NCBI GenBank assembly: GCA_026214975.1
Contig: JAOBSW010000740.1
Coordinates: 58,940-122,939 of the forward strand
Direction of reading: 5' to 3'
Source: Gentiana macrophylla
Lineage: Eukaryota > Streptophyta > Magnoliopsida > Gentianales > Gentianaceae
DNA length: 64,000 bases
Made by a program: the position numbers and the translations under genes. Under the pieces are notes generated by a model. It saw only the letters and a program-made list of their open reading frames with translations, did no database searches and was not told the DNA's origin. Shown here in pieces: positions 24,527-37,109 of this stretch. How positions within the stretch are numbered: the stretch's first letter is position 1; every line of letters starts with the position of its first letter.

Positions 24527-26312
24527 TGTTAGTGTAGTGCCCCAAAGTCAATTATCTAATTGTTTTAGACGTAATTAATAATTCATCTTATAATATGCAT
24601 GTATGCTTATAATTAAGACAAGATCAAAACCCTAAGTACCTCGCTTATGTAATCACATAACTCAAGTTGTATGGCTATACACAAGAGGATTGAGTTAGTG
24701 AGATGTACTTATAATTAACTTAGTCCGTAGCGCTGATTAACTGAGCACGGGTCTCATGATTAATATGCTAATAATGCGCCTGCAACACTTTTGTGTGTGT
24801 GATAGTCTTATCCGGACTGCCGGTAATAGTGGTACCTAGTGGGGCATTTATATATGATGATAATCATATAGTATCGACCGATTTGATTTGAGTTCTCGAT
24901 ATAATTCCGTAATCGAAGTCTTATCAATCACAAGATGATCATATATGGTTTAATCTCAATCCTCGAGGTGATCACAGCATAACCGCTTAGACTAGGTAGA
25001 GTTTGATGTGTTAGTAAGGATCACTTCAGTAGTATGTGGTCCAACACTCTCGCTGACTCTATTCGAACGAGTGAGTAGTATGTGCTATCATAGATATGGA
25101 ATCCATTCCTTCCCGAGAAGTAGAGACAGACAGCTACCTTATTTGTTAATCCTAGAAACTAATCGATCCCGGAGTTCATATTATATTAGTTATGAACTAA
25201 TTGATCACTGTGGGTTAATGGTATTAAGGATAAGAGGTTTCGAGAAGCGGTTTACGGAGATATCCCAAATCTAAACGATGCTTCTATGGAGGATTTATCC
25301 GTATGTAATGATTATATCATTGGACACCTTATCAACTCATGGTTGAGTGTAAGTTATCTTTATTCGGCAGAGTTCGGGCCGGGTTTATGGTGGTGTAATC
25401 CTGAATTAATTGATTGAAAATTATTGTTCGCTTCCGACGGATAATATTATTTAATTTATTTTAGCTATCGAATACGGGTCCATGGTCCCCGATGTGGCTC
25501 CTAACATAGCATATGTTTTTCTCGTCGCTTCACCTCAATAATTAAATAGTTGGATTGACTATTTCATTGATATGTGGATTAATTATTTAGTTGACTAGAT
25601 AATTAAATACATGGAAAAGAAATTTTTCGTGGACTCGCCTAAGTGTGTAAATGCGTGTGGCCTATTTTTAATAGGTGGGGCGATTTTTTGTGTATTATTT
25701 AATTGAGAGAAATTAGTTTTCTTGGATATTTATTTAATATATGATTTAATTATTTATTTGTTAAATGATAAATCATGGAATATTAGCTAATATATTTATT
25801 TATCCTAATTTGTTTGGGATATATATTATATTTATCTTTTATTTAAAATAAGGATTAACATAATAATTATCTCTTAATTATTAAATCCTTGGAGGACAAG
25901 GATTACTCTTCTATATAAAGAGAGTTCTCTCAAGCCTTATGACACACATAATTTCGACTTTTGGGTAGTATTATGGCTTAGAGATTTCGTCCATTATACT
26001 AGGGTTTCGAGTTGGGATAATCTTCGGGATTATTCCGGTAGCATATCAAGGAGGTCCGGCGGCTTGAAGCACCATCCACCTAGTGATGCTTGGAGACACA
26101 CGTTGGAAGACTTTGGCTTCTCAACTAGGATCTCAACTTGCTTGGATTAAAGATTGTTCTTGGAGTTTATTCACCATAAATCGGTAAGCAATCTAACCCC
26201 TCGTAGGATTAGATCTATTTATTATGTGCTTTGGTAGACTAGATCTAGATCTTATACTTTCCATCAACAGAATTGGGTGGATCTTGATCCATCCGCGATA
26301 TTACATCTTACA
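24527..26312 (+). repeat. 3' LTR of element D
   Basis: Begins TGTTAGTGTAGTGCCCC after PPT CAAGTGGGAGAT and ends TTACATCTTACA; 1786 bases and uninterrupted. TATA box TATATAAAG at 25912-25920. It is the reference that exposes insertion E in the 5' LTR. Confidence 0.9.
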
Positions 26313-27567
26313 GCTGCTGAGATTGAATCTGATCCACAACAAGTCATCACCTTGGATGAACTTGTTGAAGAAGAAAATCAAAAGAAAGTTGATGAAATTG
26401 AGGAAGAAAAGGAACCAGTTGCTGAACTGAAAACTGAACCAACGAAGGAACCAAGTGAGCTTCCGGTTGATGAATCAAAAGAGGTTTCTAATCAAGTTGT
26501 CGAACTCAGAAATGGGTCGAAAAACAAAATGTTGTTGAAGAAAACTGAAACCGAACAAAGCTACTAAAACCACAACAAAGACATGCATCGGTTTAAAATC
26601 CATCAACCTAGTTGTTGCCGAGGGTGAATCTAGCAAAACTATAGCAGAGAAAACTGAAGAACAAGTTGGAACTCTAGCTGAACCTAATTTAGAGGTTTCT
26701 AAAGAAACTGAAGACATCATAACCCAGCTTGATCCTTCTGTCGACATTGGAAAACTGATTGAAGCTGACTGTAGAAGACTTAATGCTTATCAACATTAGA
26801 AGTTCACCAAATATAAAATCAAAGAAATCAACTAAGCTATGGAAAGCACAAAACAATGGGTCTTTGATTTGTATAATATCACTCATCTATCTCAACTATT
26901 CGGGCTCAAGAATTTTGAGAATGGATATTCTTTGATAAGAAAAAGCATCGGAAGAAGTTTACTAAAGGAAAAACTTTGAAGTCAAAGAAGGATGATAATG
27001 ATGATGATGATTCACAGGGAGATCCTGATCTACAAAAAGGTATTCTTGCCTCCTTACAAACAAAAGAAGCTGCTCAAGAGAAATCGAAAGAAGACAGTTC
27101 TGAGGAAAGTGGTGATACAGACTCTGAAACTCAGTGTGAATCAGGAAAGGAAGAATATGAAGAAGGTTATCATTCACCAACTGATAGAGAAGTTCTTGAG
27201 ATAGCAAAAGCTTTGTCGATCAAGGTGTGAAGAAATTGATGACGAGTTTGATGTAAAACTGTCACCAGTAAGAGAAACCGATCCTTCTTCTCCAGATGAA
27301 ATAAGGAAATAGTCTCAAGAAAGAAGGAATTCTGAAGCTTACAAAGAAAAACTGAAAGAAATCATTTCAACCCCATCCAATGAAAAGAAGGAAGCTGAGA
27401 TTTTTGAAAATAAGCTTCAAGGAGAAGCTAAGAAAGCATCTGAGAATGAGAAAGACAGAAAAGTGAAAAGGATGTACCAACACAAGGCGAGTTCCTTCAA
27501 GACAACTTCAATGAGCTTCATGAGGATACAAAATGAAGACTTAAGTATCTTTGGAAAGGTGTTACAC
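26313..27567 (+). pseudogene. Element B ORF2, acidic middle part
   Basis: This continues ORF2 after element D. It opens with AAEIESDPQQVITLDELVEE, matching KIIHLDELIHEEE of element C. Next come an acidic Glu/Pro region, a WVFDLYNIT block (26859-26885) also present in C, and an Asp run (26988-27015). A Ser/Glu stretch holds EGYHSPTDREVLEIAKALS (27160-27216), aligned with GGYQSPTDKSTLEIARTVA in C. Then VKLSPVRET and SQERRNSEAYKEKLKEI, again matched in C. Stops and a frameshift interrupt it. Element F cuts it at 27568, just after a KYLWKG phrase. The conserved spacing of SPTD and LSP amid low-complexity sequence argues for past selection on this protein. Function unknown. Confidence 0.65.
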
Positions 27568-29239
27568 TGCTGGAAATAATATTTGTGTTTTGATGATGAT
27601 TTATCACGTATTTAATAAGGTCACTTACAACCCATGATGATGAAGTCATAACTAACTGTTATAGTGTGAAAGAAAAGAAAAAGCAAGAAATGGTCTAAAG
27701 AAAAATGTATAAGTTCTATCTAGAGTCCGAACTTTGTATAAGTTGTTTCTGCATAAGCATTGTAATAGATAGAACTAAAGAACACAAATGAGTCACCGCA
27801 AGCAAACCGAGTATACATATGAAGAATCGAGGATCGACTCAATCATAAGAAAACTAAAGAAGATAAGTTCGCCGAGGACACAGACTCGGCTGGCTTATCT
27901 AGAAGATTGAAGAACCGAGGACATGCACTCGCTATTGAAGATGTAATAATCGAGGTTGCAAACTCGCTAGAAGTCGATTAAGTCGTGACTATAAGTCGAT
28001 TCGTGCAAGTCTGCGTGACTCAAATCGAACTATAGATCATGTAAAGTCAATAATCTTGAGGACAAAGATTATCGCTACCAAGAAAAGAAGAAATCGAATG
28101 GTGTACTCGACTTAGTCAATTAAAGTCGATGTCAAGGATGTAAGGTACTGTTGAAGAAGAGTAGAAAATCGAAAGTTAAGGCCTTGTTGAATTTTGAAAT
28201 AACAAAGCGACAAAAGGTCGCATATGTGAACGTTATTAAACGACAATGTAACGGCTATAAAAGTAATCGACTGCTACATTGCCCCTATAAATACACAAAG
28301 GAAAACACTTGAGAAAGAGAGATTCAACAAAAAAAGCTTTACAAGCATATTTCCAAAGATCCGCATCCCAAAATCGTAATTGCCTTGAAGATTACAAAGA
28401 AAGATCCAAAGAACTCCATTAACGGAGAAGAAGGCATCATGGAGCCGCAACGCCATATCCGTAAGAAGTACACATACCCACCGAATTAATCTCTTGATTA
28501 ATTCTAAACCTAACCTTTGTGAAAAAGGTTGGTCGTGTATAGTTTGAGGAGAGCAACTTCACATTTCTCACACGGTTGCAACTTGCTGCTATAGTCGTTG
28601 GTGCGCTTTATGGACTGTGTTTGTGTTAGTGGTGAGTCGGGTGAAGGAGTCATTCTACCTCCAAGGATCAGCAGCAGAGTGAAGGGAGCAATCTTAGCTT
28701 TTTCATTATGTGCATAAAGTGAAACTAGGTGTCGTGAAAGATCGCCATTGGGCTAGGATTTTGTAACAGCTTATCTCAAGATTCTAGTGATACCTCCTAC
28801 ACCACAGAGAAGGGAAACGACGGGATTACACCACCCGGAACTTCCATAAACCAATTTCTGTTGTTTTACTTTACGCAATTATATTTATTGCATAATCATT
28901 TTATCACTACACTCAAGAAACATTAGACATCGAGTCAAAGATGTAATCGATACATAGAGACTTAAATCTTTATCGTCACATCTATTGCATAAAAGGCTTG
29001 ATATTATCCGCTGCAAGTTAGTTCGCTTATAGCATCACCAAATCAATTAGCTAACTCCTACACAGATTAAAGGGCTCGGATCTAAATCGAATCGAGTCAT
29101 ATGATGGATCGCCTGATAGTTCACCTTGAGTTTCATAGAAACTCGCCTCCTGGTACTTTCGCTTTGGGAAAGTTTTTGGTGACAAGTTTATTCACCCCCC
29201 CCCTTCTAAACTTGTGTTAGGCTTTCCAATGGACCAACA
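27568..29239 (+). repeat. 5' LTR of element F
   Basis: Begins TGCTGGAAATAATATTTG (the TGTTGG start with one change) and ends GGACCAACA; 1672 bases. TATA box at 28286-28293 (CCCCTATAAATACAC). The pre-PBS hairpin at 29182-29215 has perfect 9-base arms around a C-run. The LTR differs from those of B, C and G in its first 200 bases, so F is a distinct subfamily. Confidence 0.9.
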
Positions 29240-29253
29240 ATTGGTATCGGAGC
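29240..29253 (+). other. Primer-binding site of element F
   Basis: ATTGGTATCGGAGC directly after the LTR end. It matches the initiator-Met tRNA type TGGTATCAGAGC with one change, as in B, C and G. Confidence 0.8.
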
Positions 29254-29346
29254 AGCTTCTTCCATTTGGAAGTGATCCAAAGATATCTTACAAACCAGCT
29301 TGTTGAAAACTCCTCACCAGACGCACGTTAAAAGCACTTAATCGGA

Positions 29347-30135
29347 ATGAATACATCTAGAATTGAAGTTGGCTTACTCACCCCTGACTAATTGTTTGCA
29401 AAATGTATCTGATTTTTAGGATCATGTTTTTGAGAGGTTCAGTGCTACAAATTCACATACTAATCCAGAACCTCAAATCAGTGATGATGTGGATATTATT
29501 ATCAATGTAAATGATGACAAATCCATAAGAGTTCCATCACTAAGTAACTTCTCAGAAGAACAAGAAAAGAAGTTGTTGCAAGAAACTGACGATATAAAAG
29601 ATTCATTAGAGTAACCAAAGAATGTGCACTCATATCGTGAAGCTGCAACAAGTAATCAAGAAAAGGGTACATTCTACAACTCAGTTATCATTCGCTGAAC
29701 TTAGTCAGAGAAACTCTGAGCTTTCCACGTTGACAGAAAAACTAACACTGGAGTTGAAACAAAGAGATATAGAACTTGGTAAAGCAAAAGATTGGAATGA
29801 GTTTCTTGAAACTGAGATGTCAAATCTAGCAGAAAGGTTATTATCTAATAAATTTGACAACAAAGAATGATAATTCCCCAACGTAACCTAGTCTTAAGAT
29901 CTCAAGGAATATAAACTCTAGACATCAAAATACTGGAAGACCTAGTGGATTACACAAAGAAAACAAAGATGATAAATCTAAAAGAATCCTTGTGAAATCA
30001 ACTAAGGTTGAGCGTAATGGCCTATCTAGAAAATAGATGAGAAAGGTTAATTCTTCCTCATCAAAGAAATCAAGTATGAACTTCAAGAATTAATCCGACG
30101 GACCCAAGAAAATATGGGTACCAAGAAAACTTAAA
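29347..30135 (+). pseudogene. Element F gag remnant, ends only
   Basis: The ATG at 29347 opens MNTSRIEVGLLT, matched by the gag start of element C (minus strand, 38374). A coiled-coil-like segment follows at 29640-29868 with FAELSQRNSELSTLTEKLTL and LETEMSNLAERLL. The segment closes with GPKKIWVPRKL near 30110-30135, the usual gag end. There is no capsid-like core, zinc knuckle or protease. Stops are present near the start and at 29611. F and C share a gag N-terminus that differs from that of B and G, so there are two gag types among the pol-less elements. Confidence 0.65.
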
Positions 30136-30461
30136 ATCGCTTTTATGTGTAAAGTCGGCCATTCCAAAATCTTTAATCGACTTTCTACACGGTTTTAAAA
30201 GGCAAAAGTCGATGAAGCGGCAAATTAGTCAAAAGCGTAAAACTTTCCAGCCTACCATATGTCGCCAATCGACAAGACAAATCACCCAAGCCACGCGGTC
30301 AATCAAGGAGAAGAAGTAGATGTGCATTCCTACAAATCTTATTGATTGCAACACGACTCTTATTGAAAACGATTGAAGGACTCAGAAACGCACATTTGAC
30401 AAAATCTTGCTCAATCATTTTCAAAACATTCAAAATTCCCAAGAATTTTTAATCTAAATCC
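30136..30461 (+). other. Spacer between gag and ORF2 of element F
   Basis: About 325 bases without coding potential, in the place where pol would lie. No clear TATA box is visible, unlike B and C. Confidence 0.5.
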
Positions 30462-31462
30462 ATGGAGCGATACAACATTTATGAAGGAATTACCATGAGT
30501 CCGATGACTTCACAAAATTCTCAAACTCCACTCTATCAACATAGATTGCGCATAAAATCAAAAAGGTTCGAGGACTTGAGAATCTGATTGATACAAAGAT
30601 CAACACTCAGGCTCGTAAAACATCAAAGATTTCTACCAAACTCTATAATTGTCAAGATGGAAAGAGTCTCGTGATGTTAGCTCAAGATAAAAGCATTACT
30701 ATTAATGAACATCCGCTTTCTCCGATCTTTGGTTTGGACATATTTGGAGGATCTTCATCTCTCACTTTTGGAAATGAAGAAAAAGACAAACTTTGGAATG
30801 TCACAAAGACTCAACGAAGGCTTAGAAGAATTTCATTAGATCTATTCATCAACAAAACCGAGAATTCACGCTTTTTGATAATTCTCCGACCAAAAATGTC
30901 ATTGGTCACACATGGAATCTTTAAACTCTATCAATAGAGAAATCAGAATTTATCTATGCTATTTGGTTTGAAGAAAATTGAATGGACAAGTTTGTTCTCA
31001 AGCAACTGATTAAACAAGTTTCAGATGAAAAAGCAAAAGTTCAAGGAAGGTAGGCTGTTGGAGAAAAGTTCTTATTGAAAAAGGGATTTCCATTTTTGGA
31101 ACAAAGAATACTAAACTATTTCTCCATCTCTAGACCTACAGAAACAGAGGTAATAGAGAAATCAGTAGCCAGTGGAGCACAGAAAAGGAAAGTTAATGAT
31201 GAAGTCAAGAGAAAAACACCAAATTCTTTCTCAAGCAAAATTGAAAACCAGGAAGAAAGAACAGCAAGAAGACAAAGGAGGATGATGCTGAAACATTTTT
31301 CTTTAAGGAAGACTGAAATAGAAGACTGAAATAGAAGACACTATTCTAATTGTTGATGATACTGCAGAAAGTGAACTACCAACTGAGACGCATGAAGAAT
31401 ATACTGAGAAGCAAAGAGAAGCTTTGGAAGATGCTGAATTTTGTGCGACTGAGTATGAAAGA
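30462..31462 (+). pseudogene. Element F ORF2, N-terminal part
   Basis: It starts MERYNIYEGITMSPMTSQ at 30462 and breaks into several frames. EKDKLWNVTKTQRRLRRI (30780-30834) aligns with the REKLWTDVARK block of B. FGLKKIEW near 30962 aligns with the VIWFEENFNW block, so the same N-terminal domain is present. A basic and then acidic stretch follows. Element C interrupts it at 31463, leaving ATEYER, with the target duplication AAAGA (31458-31462). Confidence 0.6.
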
Positions 31463-33168
31463 TGTTGGTCCCTTGGAAAGGTTAACACAAGTTTAGAGGG
31501 GGGGTGAATAAACTTGTCTCTAAAAACTGGATTTAAAACAAATTAAGGTTCAGCTTAAAACTTGTGTGGAGTTGTCGACTAAGCAGTAGTTTAAGTCAAA
31601 CCGACTTAAGCTACAAATCGAGTCAACCGCAAATGGATATATTTAGCCTTTATAAAATATAAGTTAACAAATAGCTTATTGACTTGATTTCAGAACGAAA
31701 ACTAGATAAGTATAACTGCAATAAAGTAAATGAATGCGTAAAGTAAATAAACAAGAATTATAGAGGTTCCAGGTGGTGTAATCATGTACGTCCTCTCTTC
31801 CCCTGTGATGCGGAGGAAAATTCCACTATAACTTCGCTCGATGGCCCGGTTACAAAGAGTCCTAAACTGATAGTCCTTGACTAATCCCTAGCTTCACTAT
31901 CTAAACACTTGTAGAATGTAGAATTGTCGCTTCTTCAATTGTTTGAAACACGGTCCTTGAGGGTTGAATTGCCTCTTCACCACTCATCACAACCACGCCT
32001 ATCCGATCGCACTCAAATTTCCTTCACACCTTCTTGGGGTTTCACAGTCTAAACCTTTGATAAAATCAAAGTTGAGACTTGAATCAATAACTATGATTCA
32101 ATTGTGATTTGAGCTTTTCTTCTAGATGAGTAAATTATGCTCGGCTCTATACTTCTTCAAATTAGTGATCTTGATTTTCCTTGAATGCTTAAGAATCACT
32201 TGAATATATTTCTTGATCTTGCAATAAAGTATTAAGCAGAATTCTTTTGAAATTGGTTTCCCTTAATTTTATCTTTCTTGAATAGATTGATTCTTTTAAT
32301 TCTTCCCGCTTCTACCCTTTTCACCCACACTTTGTTGTTGTAGAAGTAGTCTATTTATACTGGTTCATCTAACGTTCATCCTGCTTGAATCTTGTAACGG
32401 CTATATTTTCTCGACTCGCTCGACCACAAGAGTTCATCCAATAAAATCGCCTCTCTATAACGCTCGATCGCATTTATCGCCTTGTTGATGATCGACATAT
32501 AAAACCGAGTTTCTTATCGCTTTATATTGAGTTTATCACTTGTCGCTTTTGACTCGACTTGGAGCATTAATCGAGATTTTATCGTTTCTTCAAATATCAA
32601 GATCTCCACTTTACATCCGATTATAATTGACTTAATCGAGTACACCATAAGCAAATATATTCTAAGAATTCATTGTCCTTATGATTCTTAGGTCTTCATA
32701 CAAGATCCATAAAGTCGCTCAGTCACCACAATCTTGCCTCAAGTCTAACTTCATAGTCTCGACTTGTAATCTTCATAATCGAAGTTTGAACCTCGCTTCT
32801 TCAATCTTCTATAATCGAGTCTGTGGACCTCGCTTCTTCAGCCTTCTAGATAAGCCAATCGAGTCTCAGGTCCTCAAATAACTTATCTTCTTCAGATTTA
32901 TGTTGGTGTGCTATGCTTTAACATATTTCCAGCCGCTAACTCGCTTGTTCACTCGCTTGTTATCTCGCTCATGACCTAGAAATACTACAGTTGCTTGTCC
33001 TGATTTAGCCTATACAAATATCGACTTATTAATTCCTATACATTGACATCTAGACATCTTTTGTTTTGCACTATAACAAATGAAGTTATGACACTTCATC
33101 AATGGGGTTTAGAATCAAGACTAAATAAGTGATGAATCATCATCAAAACATAAATTTTATTTCCAACA
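31463..33168 (-). repeat. 3' LTR of element C
   Basis: On the plus strand it runs TGTTGGTCCCTTGG to TTTTATTTCCAACA. Pre-PBS-type hairpin arms lie at 31487-31495 and 31509-31517. The minus-strand TATA box is at 32352-32359. Confidence 0.9.
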
Positions 33169-33516
33169 ATTTCCCTTTAATGATGTCAATACCCTTCTTA
33201 AAAGCAATGCAAAAAGATAAACAAGATACAAGAATTAACATGTTGAATCGAGAAACGGAGAATTTATTTGATAACCGAAAGTTACAAAGGTCGGGTAATA
33301 AAATACAATGCAACAAAAAAGGACTAGAAGACGCTTTTTTTTACTTAATAGTTAAACTAAATTGATTATCATAGGCTTCATTAACATTTCTCACAAAGAT
33401 CATTTGTTGTCGTGTTTTCAATTCCATGAATGCTTGCCCATATATTCCATGATTCGATAAATTGTGCTTTTCAAAATTTGTTTTAAAAAGAATCACAAAG
33501 TAAAGACAGCTTGTCC
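33169..33516 (-). other. PPT and 3' untranslated region of element C
   Basis: The polypurine tract TTAAAGGGAAAT (minus strand) lies at 33180-33169 next to the LTR. The rest separates it from the ORF2 stop at 33517. A 78-codon plus-strand frame here has no support. Confidence 0.65.
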
Positions 33517-36500
33517 TTAGTCTTTCACCGTGGTCGTGTTAATACAGATTCTCAATAAATTGTGTTCACTTTTCAACTTTATCTCGACTTTATCTAGAGT
33601 GCCATTCTTTTCCCATTTCCTCGCTTTATTCCAATAGTGTATGAGCATTTTCTCGCATGTGTAGAAATGTCTTAAGAGATACTTCTTTTGACACTCCTTC
33701 TCTTCTCGTAGATTTTTGAATAGATCGTAGAGATTTAGAATCCAAACCAACTCTTTGTCACTGGTTCTCGAGTATTTAACAATCGATTCCATCTCTTCAT
33801 CGCTGAATTCTCCTCTAGCTTTCTTCAGCTCATTCACTTTGTCATCAACATTTGTAAGGACTTCAGGCATCTCAAACCAAGATGGACTTTTAAGATGTCC
33901 AAACTTTCCACCCTATTGACATCATCTTTATGAATCAAAGCTCTTGATGTAACTGCTCAATGTTTGTTGAGTTGATGCCAAAATGGTTTGAGCTACAACC
34001 GAGTCCTTCATGCCTTGTTCCATTAAAATCATTCTGTCTACCAGATTATTAAGAATAACTTCCTATCTGTCTTGAGTTTCATTTCTTCTTGTGTCATTCT
34101 CGATCAATAGTTGTTTTCTGAAGCTCAAGCAGAGTGTTTTGACAGCTTATCATGATTTATATCCATTTTCTTTTCACGCTGTTTTTTTCATATTTGCTAG
34201 CTTCTAGGATTTTAGAACCTTTCCAAATAAGTCGTTATCGCCTTTTCAATTCGATTATCTCATTATGATAAAATTTAATGAGATCAACCTCGAGTAGGTA
34301 AATCTTTTGAGCTTCCAGCTTGATGTTCATTTTCTTTGTTTGTCTCAGCCTCAGTTGGTTTAGCATGCTTTAGAGGTGAGGGAACAACTTGCTTTAGTTT
34401 TTCTCTATATTCTGCCGATCTTCTTCTTTCTTCAGATTGTTTCTTAGCTTCTTCCAGACTTGATTGATCAATAATTTTTGTAGGTGACAGATGTACGTTG
34501 AGATCATCATCTGATTCCTCTCCTGGCATGTTTGCCACAGTTCTTGCTATTTCAAGTGTAGACTTGTCAGTAGGAGATTGGTAACCTCCTTCTTGTTGTT
34601 GTGTATCCGGCACACTTTCGTAACTTGAACTTCCATCGCTTTCTTCGTAACTACTAGAATCATCATCGTGATTCGCTCTGCGCTTCTTTCTTGCAGAGAG
34701 GCAAGAATCCTTTTGCAAGTTAGATCTTCCCCGAGAATCATCATCATCATCATTCTTTTGGAACTTCCACCACTATGGCTTCCTTCCAATAATCAAGCTT
34801 CGATCGCCAAGATATCCTTGATTTAAGAATTCATCGGTATTGATTATCTCCGATAGATTTGTAATGTTGTATAGATCAAATACCCATTTCTCGACAACTT
34901 CCATTTCTGCTTGCTGACTTTTTTGATTGACAATGGAACTGAATTTCCAAGTCCGATATATGCGCAATTGCTCATAATCAGCTACCATAAGTTCTCCATG
35001 ATCAGTTGAGGATTTGAATGGTGTGACAATCTCCTCTGATTCTCTTGTGGTCTCCTGGTCTCCTTCTGGAATATAATCTTCAATTTGCATGGGATCAGTT
35101 CTTGAAATATCATCAGTTTACATAAGATCGGTTCTGCTAGTTCCACTCTCAGCAGTGTCTGGGACGACTGATGTATCTTTTTAAATGACTGAAACTGAGA
35201 TTATTGGCTCAGTTTCCATGACCGTGTCTCTAACAAGTCCTTCAGCAACTTGTTCTTCAGTAGACTCAGGTTCCAATGCAGCAACTGGAACATTTTTCAC
35301 TATATGCTCAGTGGGTTCTTCTTCATGGATTAGCTCATCCAAGTGGATAATCTTAGTTGATTCTCGCTTCGCTTTCAACTTCCTTTCCTCGATTGAGGAG
35401 CTGAAAATTCTTTAACTGCTTCTCATGTTCTAACTGCAAGGCATTCTTGAGGAGTGGATTTGGATTTTGAAAGTAACATAAGCATATTCAACGTTGTTTC
35501 GACAATCAATCTTTCTTCAATGCCAGATTCTTCATCATCATGCTCGCCTCGTGGTCCTGCTCTCCCGAGTCTCGCTTTCCTTTTGTATGTCACTTCAACA
35601 TTCTATTCTCCATTGACAACTTCGCCTTCTTCGTTATTTCAATTTCTTGTGAGTGTGAATCGGTTCTTGAATTGGTAAAGTTTCAGCATACTAAAACTAG
35701 AATAGATTCGTGAGAGTAACTTTCGCTTCTCCCTCCTCGGTGTCGAACTCTTCAAAGAACTTCGGGCTTATTCCTTGTGTTGGTGAGACTTCTACTGATT
35801 TCTCAATAACTTGATCAGATTTGTCTTTTTCTGAATCTTCCAATTGTTTCCTTCTTTTACTCAGTTCTTCAATTTTTTCTAAGGCTTCATCTCCAGGTAT
35901 AACTTTCTTAATCTTTTTTTCTTTCCTCTTTCGGGTTCACTTACCAACCTTCGCTTTTTCTTTTTCCGCTTTTTTTCTTCTTTAGTAACTATCTTCCCAT
36001 CGGCAATCGTGTGTTTCCTTCCTCTTGCAATTCCAAAATGATCGAGTATTCTCTTTGATCGTTAATGCAAGAGTCTTTTATCATAAAACGACCTTTCTTG
36101 ACATCGCTTTTCTTCTTGGGTGTGTCAATTGATTGTGCCACTAATTGATCAAATAGATACCTTTGCCAATTAAAACTTTCTCCAAACCAAATCACATATA
36201 GCAAATCCAATTTTGCTCCAGATAGATTGCTAAAGTTTCCTGCATTTCCAATTATGCAATTTGCTAACATTTTGGTGAGAAAATTGAATTCTGGTTTGAG
36301 TAGACTTGTACTTCCGGTCTGTAACACTGTGGATTATACATCAATTGCTATGTCTTTCCATAGTTTCTCCATTTGTTCCTTAGTCAACTTGATGGCTGAC
36401 GTTCCAGCAGATTTGTCGAATCCAAAAATTTCTGCAATAAGGTTTTCATTAACCTTGATCTGCTTACCATTGATAGTAGTGGTAAAAGTGTGTGTGCTTT

Positions 36501-36720
36501 CTTTATATAGCTGCATTCCAATTCATGTAAGTCTCCAATGGCTTTCAGACATACACTTTTCAGATTGATGTTGAATACAACATCCAAACCTTTAATTTTC
36601 TAGATTTTTGTCGCAATTACTTTGGCTAAAGTTTGATCGGTATACTTGGCAATGAATTGATCAAGTTGAAATGATCATTCCATGTTCAACAAGAGTAAGC
36701 TTTATCAAGCTTTTCTGGAT
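33517..36720 (-). pseudogene. Element C ORF2
   Basis: The N-terminus is uncertain. The homologue of the B start lies near 36700, and an ATG at 36683 aligns inside the B protein. Order on the minus strand: FTTTINGKQIKVNENLIAEI (36490-36430); EKLWKDIAIDV; LTKMLANCIIGNAGNF (36276-36229); DLLYVIWFGESFNW; an acidic Ser/Glu region; HLDELIHEEEP (35330); WVFDLYNIT (34890); an Asp-rich patch; GYQSPTDKSTLEIARTV (34585-34530); HLSPTK; SEERRRSAEYREKLKQV; and a C-terminal charged segment (33870-33517) with LIHYWNKARKWEKNG. About 1000 codons in all, interrupted by several stops and frameshifts. Resembles plant transposon protein or envelope-like ORFs in the N-terminal third. Function unknown. Confidence 0.65.
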
Positions 36721-37109
36721 TTGATTGAGAAATTTGAAAATTTGGGGGAATAGAAAGTAGATTCAAAAATTTTAGTGTAAGGAGTTATAAAAGAAAATTC
36801 TGGGTTATTTATAATTTGTAGCATGGGTAGTTAAGAATTGAGTGGGACTTAAAACGTCTTGTCATAAATGTTTTGAGATTGCGAAAAGAAGATGAGTGGA
36901 AAAGATGTGCGGTTGAGATTAGAAAATGTCACGTCTTTTCCTGACATCCGTAGCTAGAGAATAGTAAATAGAGTAGATGCGGTGTAATTCCAAATTGACA
37001 CGCTCGCCTTGTACTATATAATCAATTCAAAAGCTCAGCTTATGAATACAACTCGCCTCAGAATCATACTTTTCGCCTCGCTACTGATTTTTCTCCTGCA
37101 AAACAAAAT
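36721..37109 (-). promoter_or_regulatory. Spacer between gag and ORF2 of element C with TATA box
   Basis: On the minus strand TATAAATA lies at 36813-36806, about 120 bases before the ORF2 start region, just as in element B (13643-13650). The flanking sequence also aligns between B and C. No other signals are recognised. Confidence 0.45.

Larger units (their letters stand above)
15007..26312 (+). mobile_element. Element D: decayed Ty1/copia element inserted in ORF2 of element B
   Basis: It has two LTRs (15007-18596, enlarged by insertion E, and 24527-26312), a PBS at 18597 (AGTGGTATCAGAGA), a PPT (CAAGTGGGAGAT, ending 24526) and a largely non-coding internal region with copia RT traces. LTRs begin TGTTAG and end CTTACA. 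Flanks are GTTGT before (15002-15006) and GCTGC after (26313-26317). These differ only by C/T at two positions, so they fit a 5-base target duplication that has suffered C-to-T changes. The LTR family is unrelated to that of B. Confidence 0.85.

Noticed and set aside
34547..34789. 80-codon minus-strand frame with a run of Met
   Set aside because: It is a frame shift of the Asp-rich stretch of ORF2 in element C.
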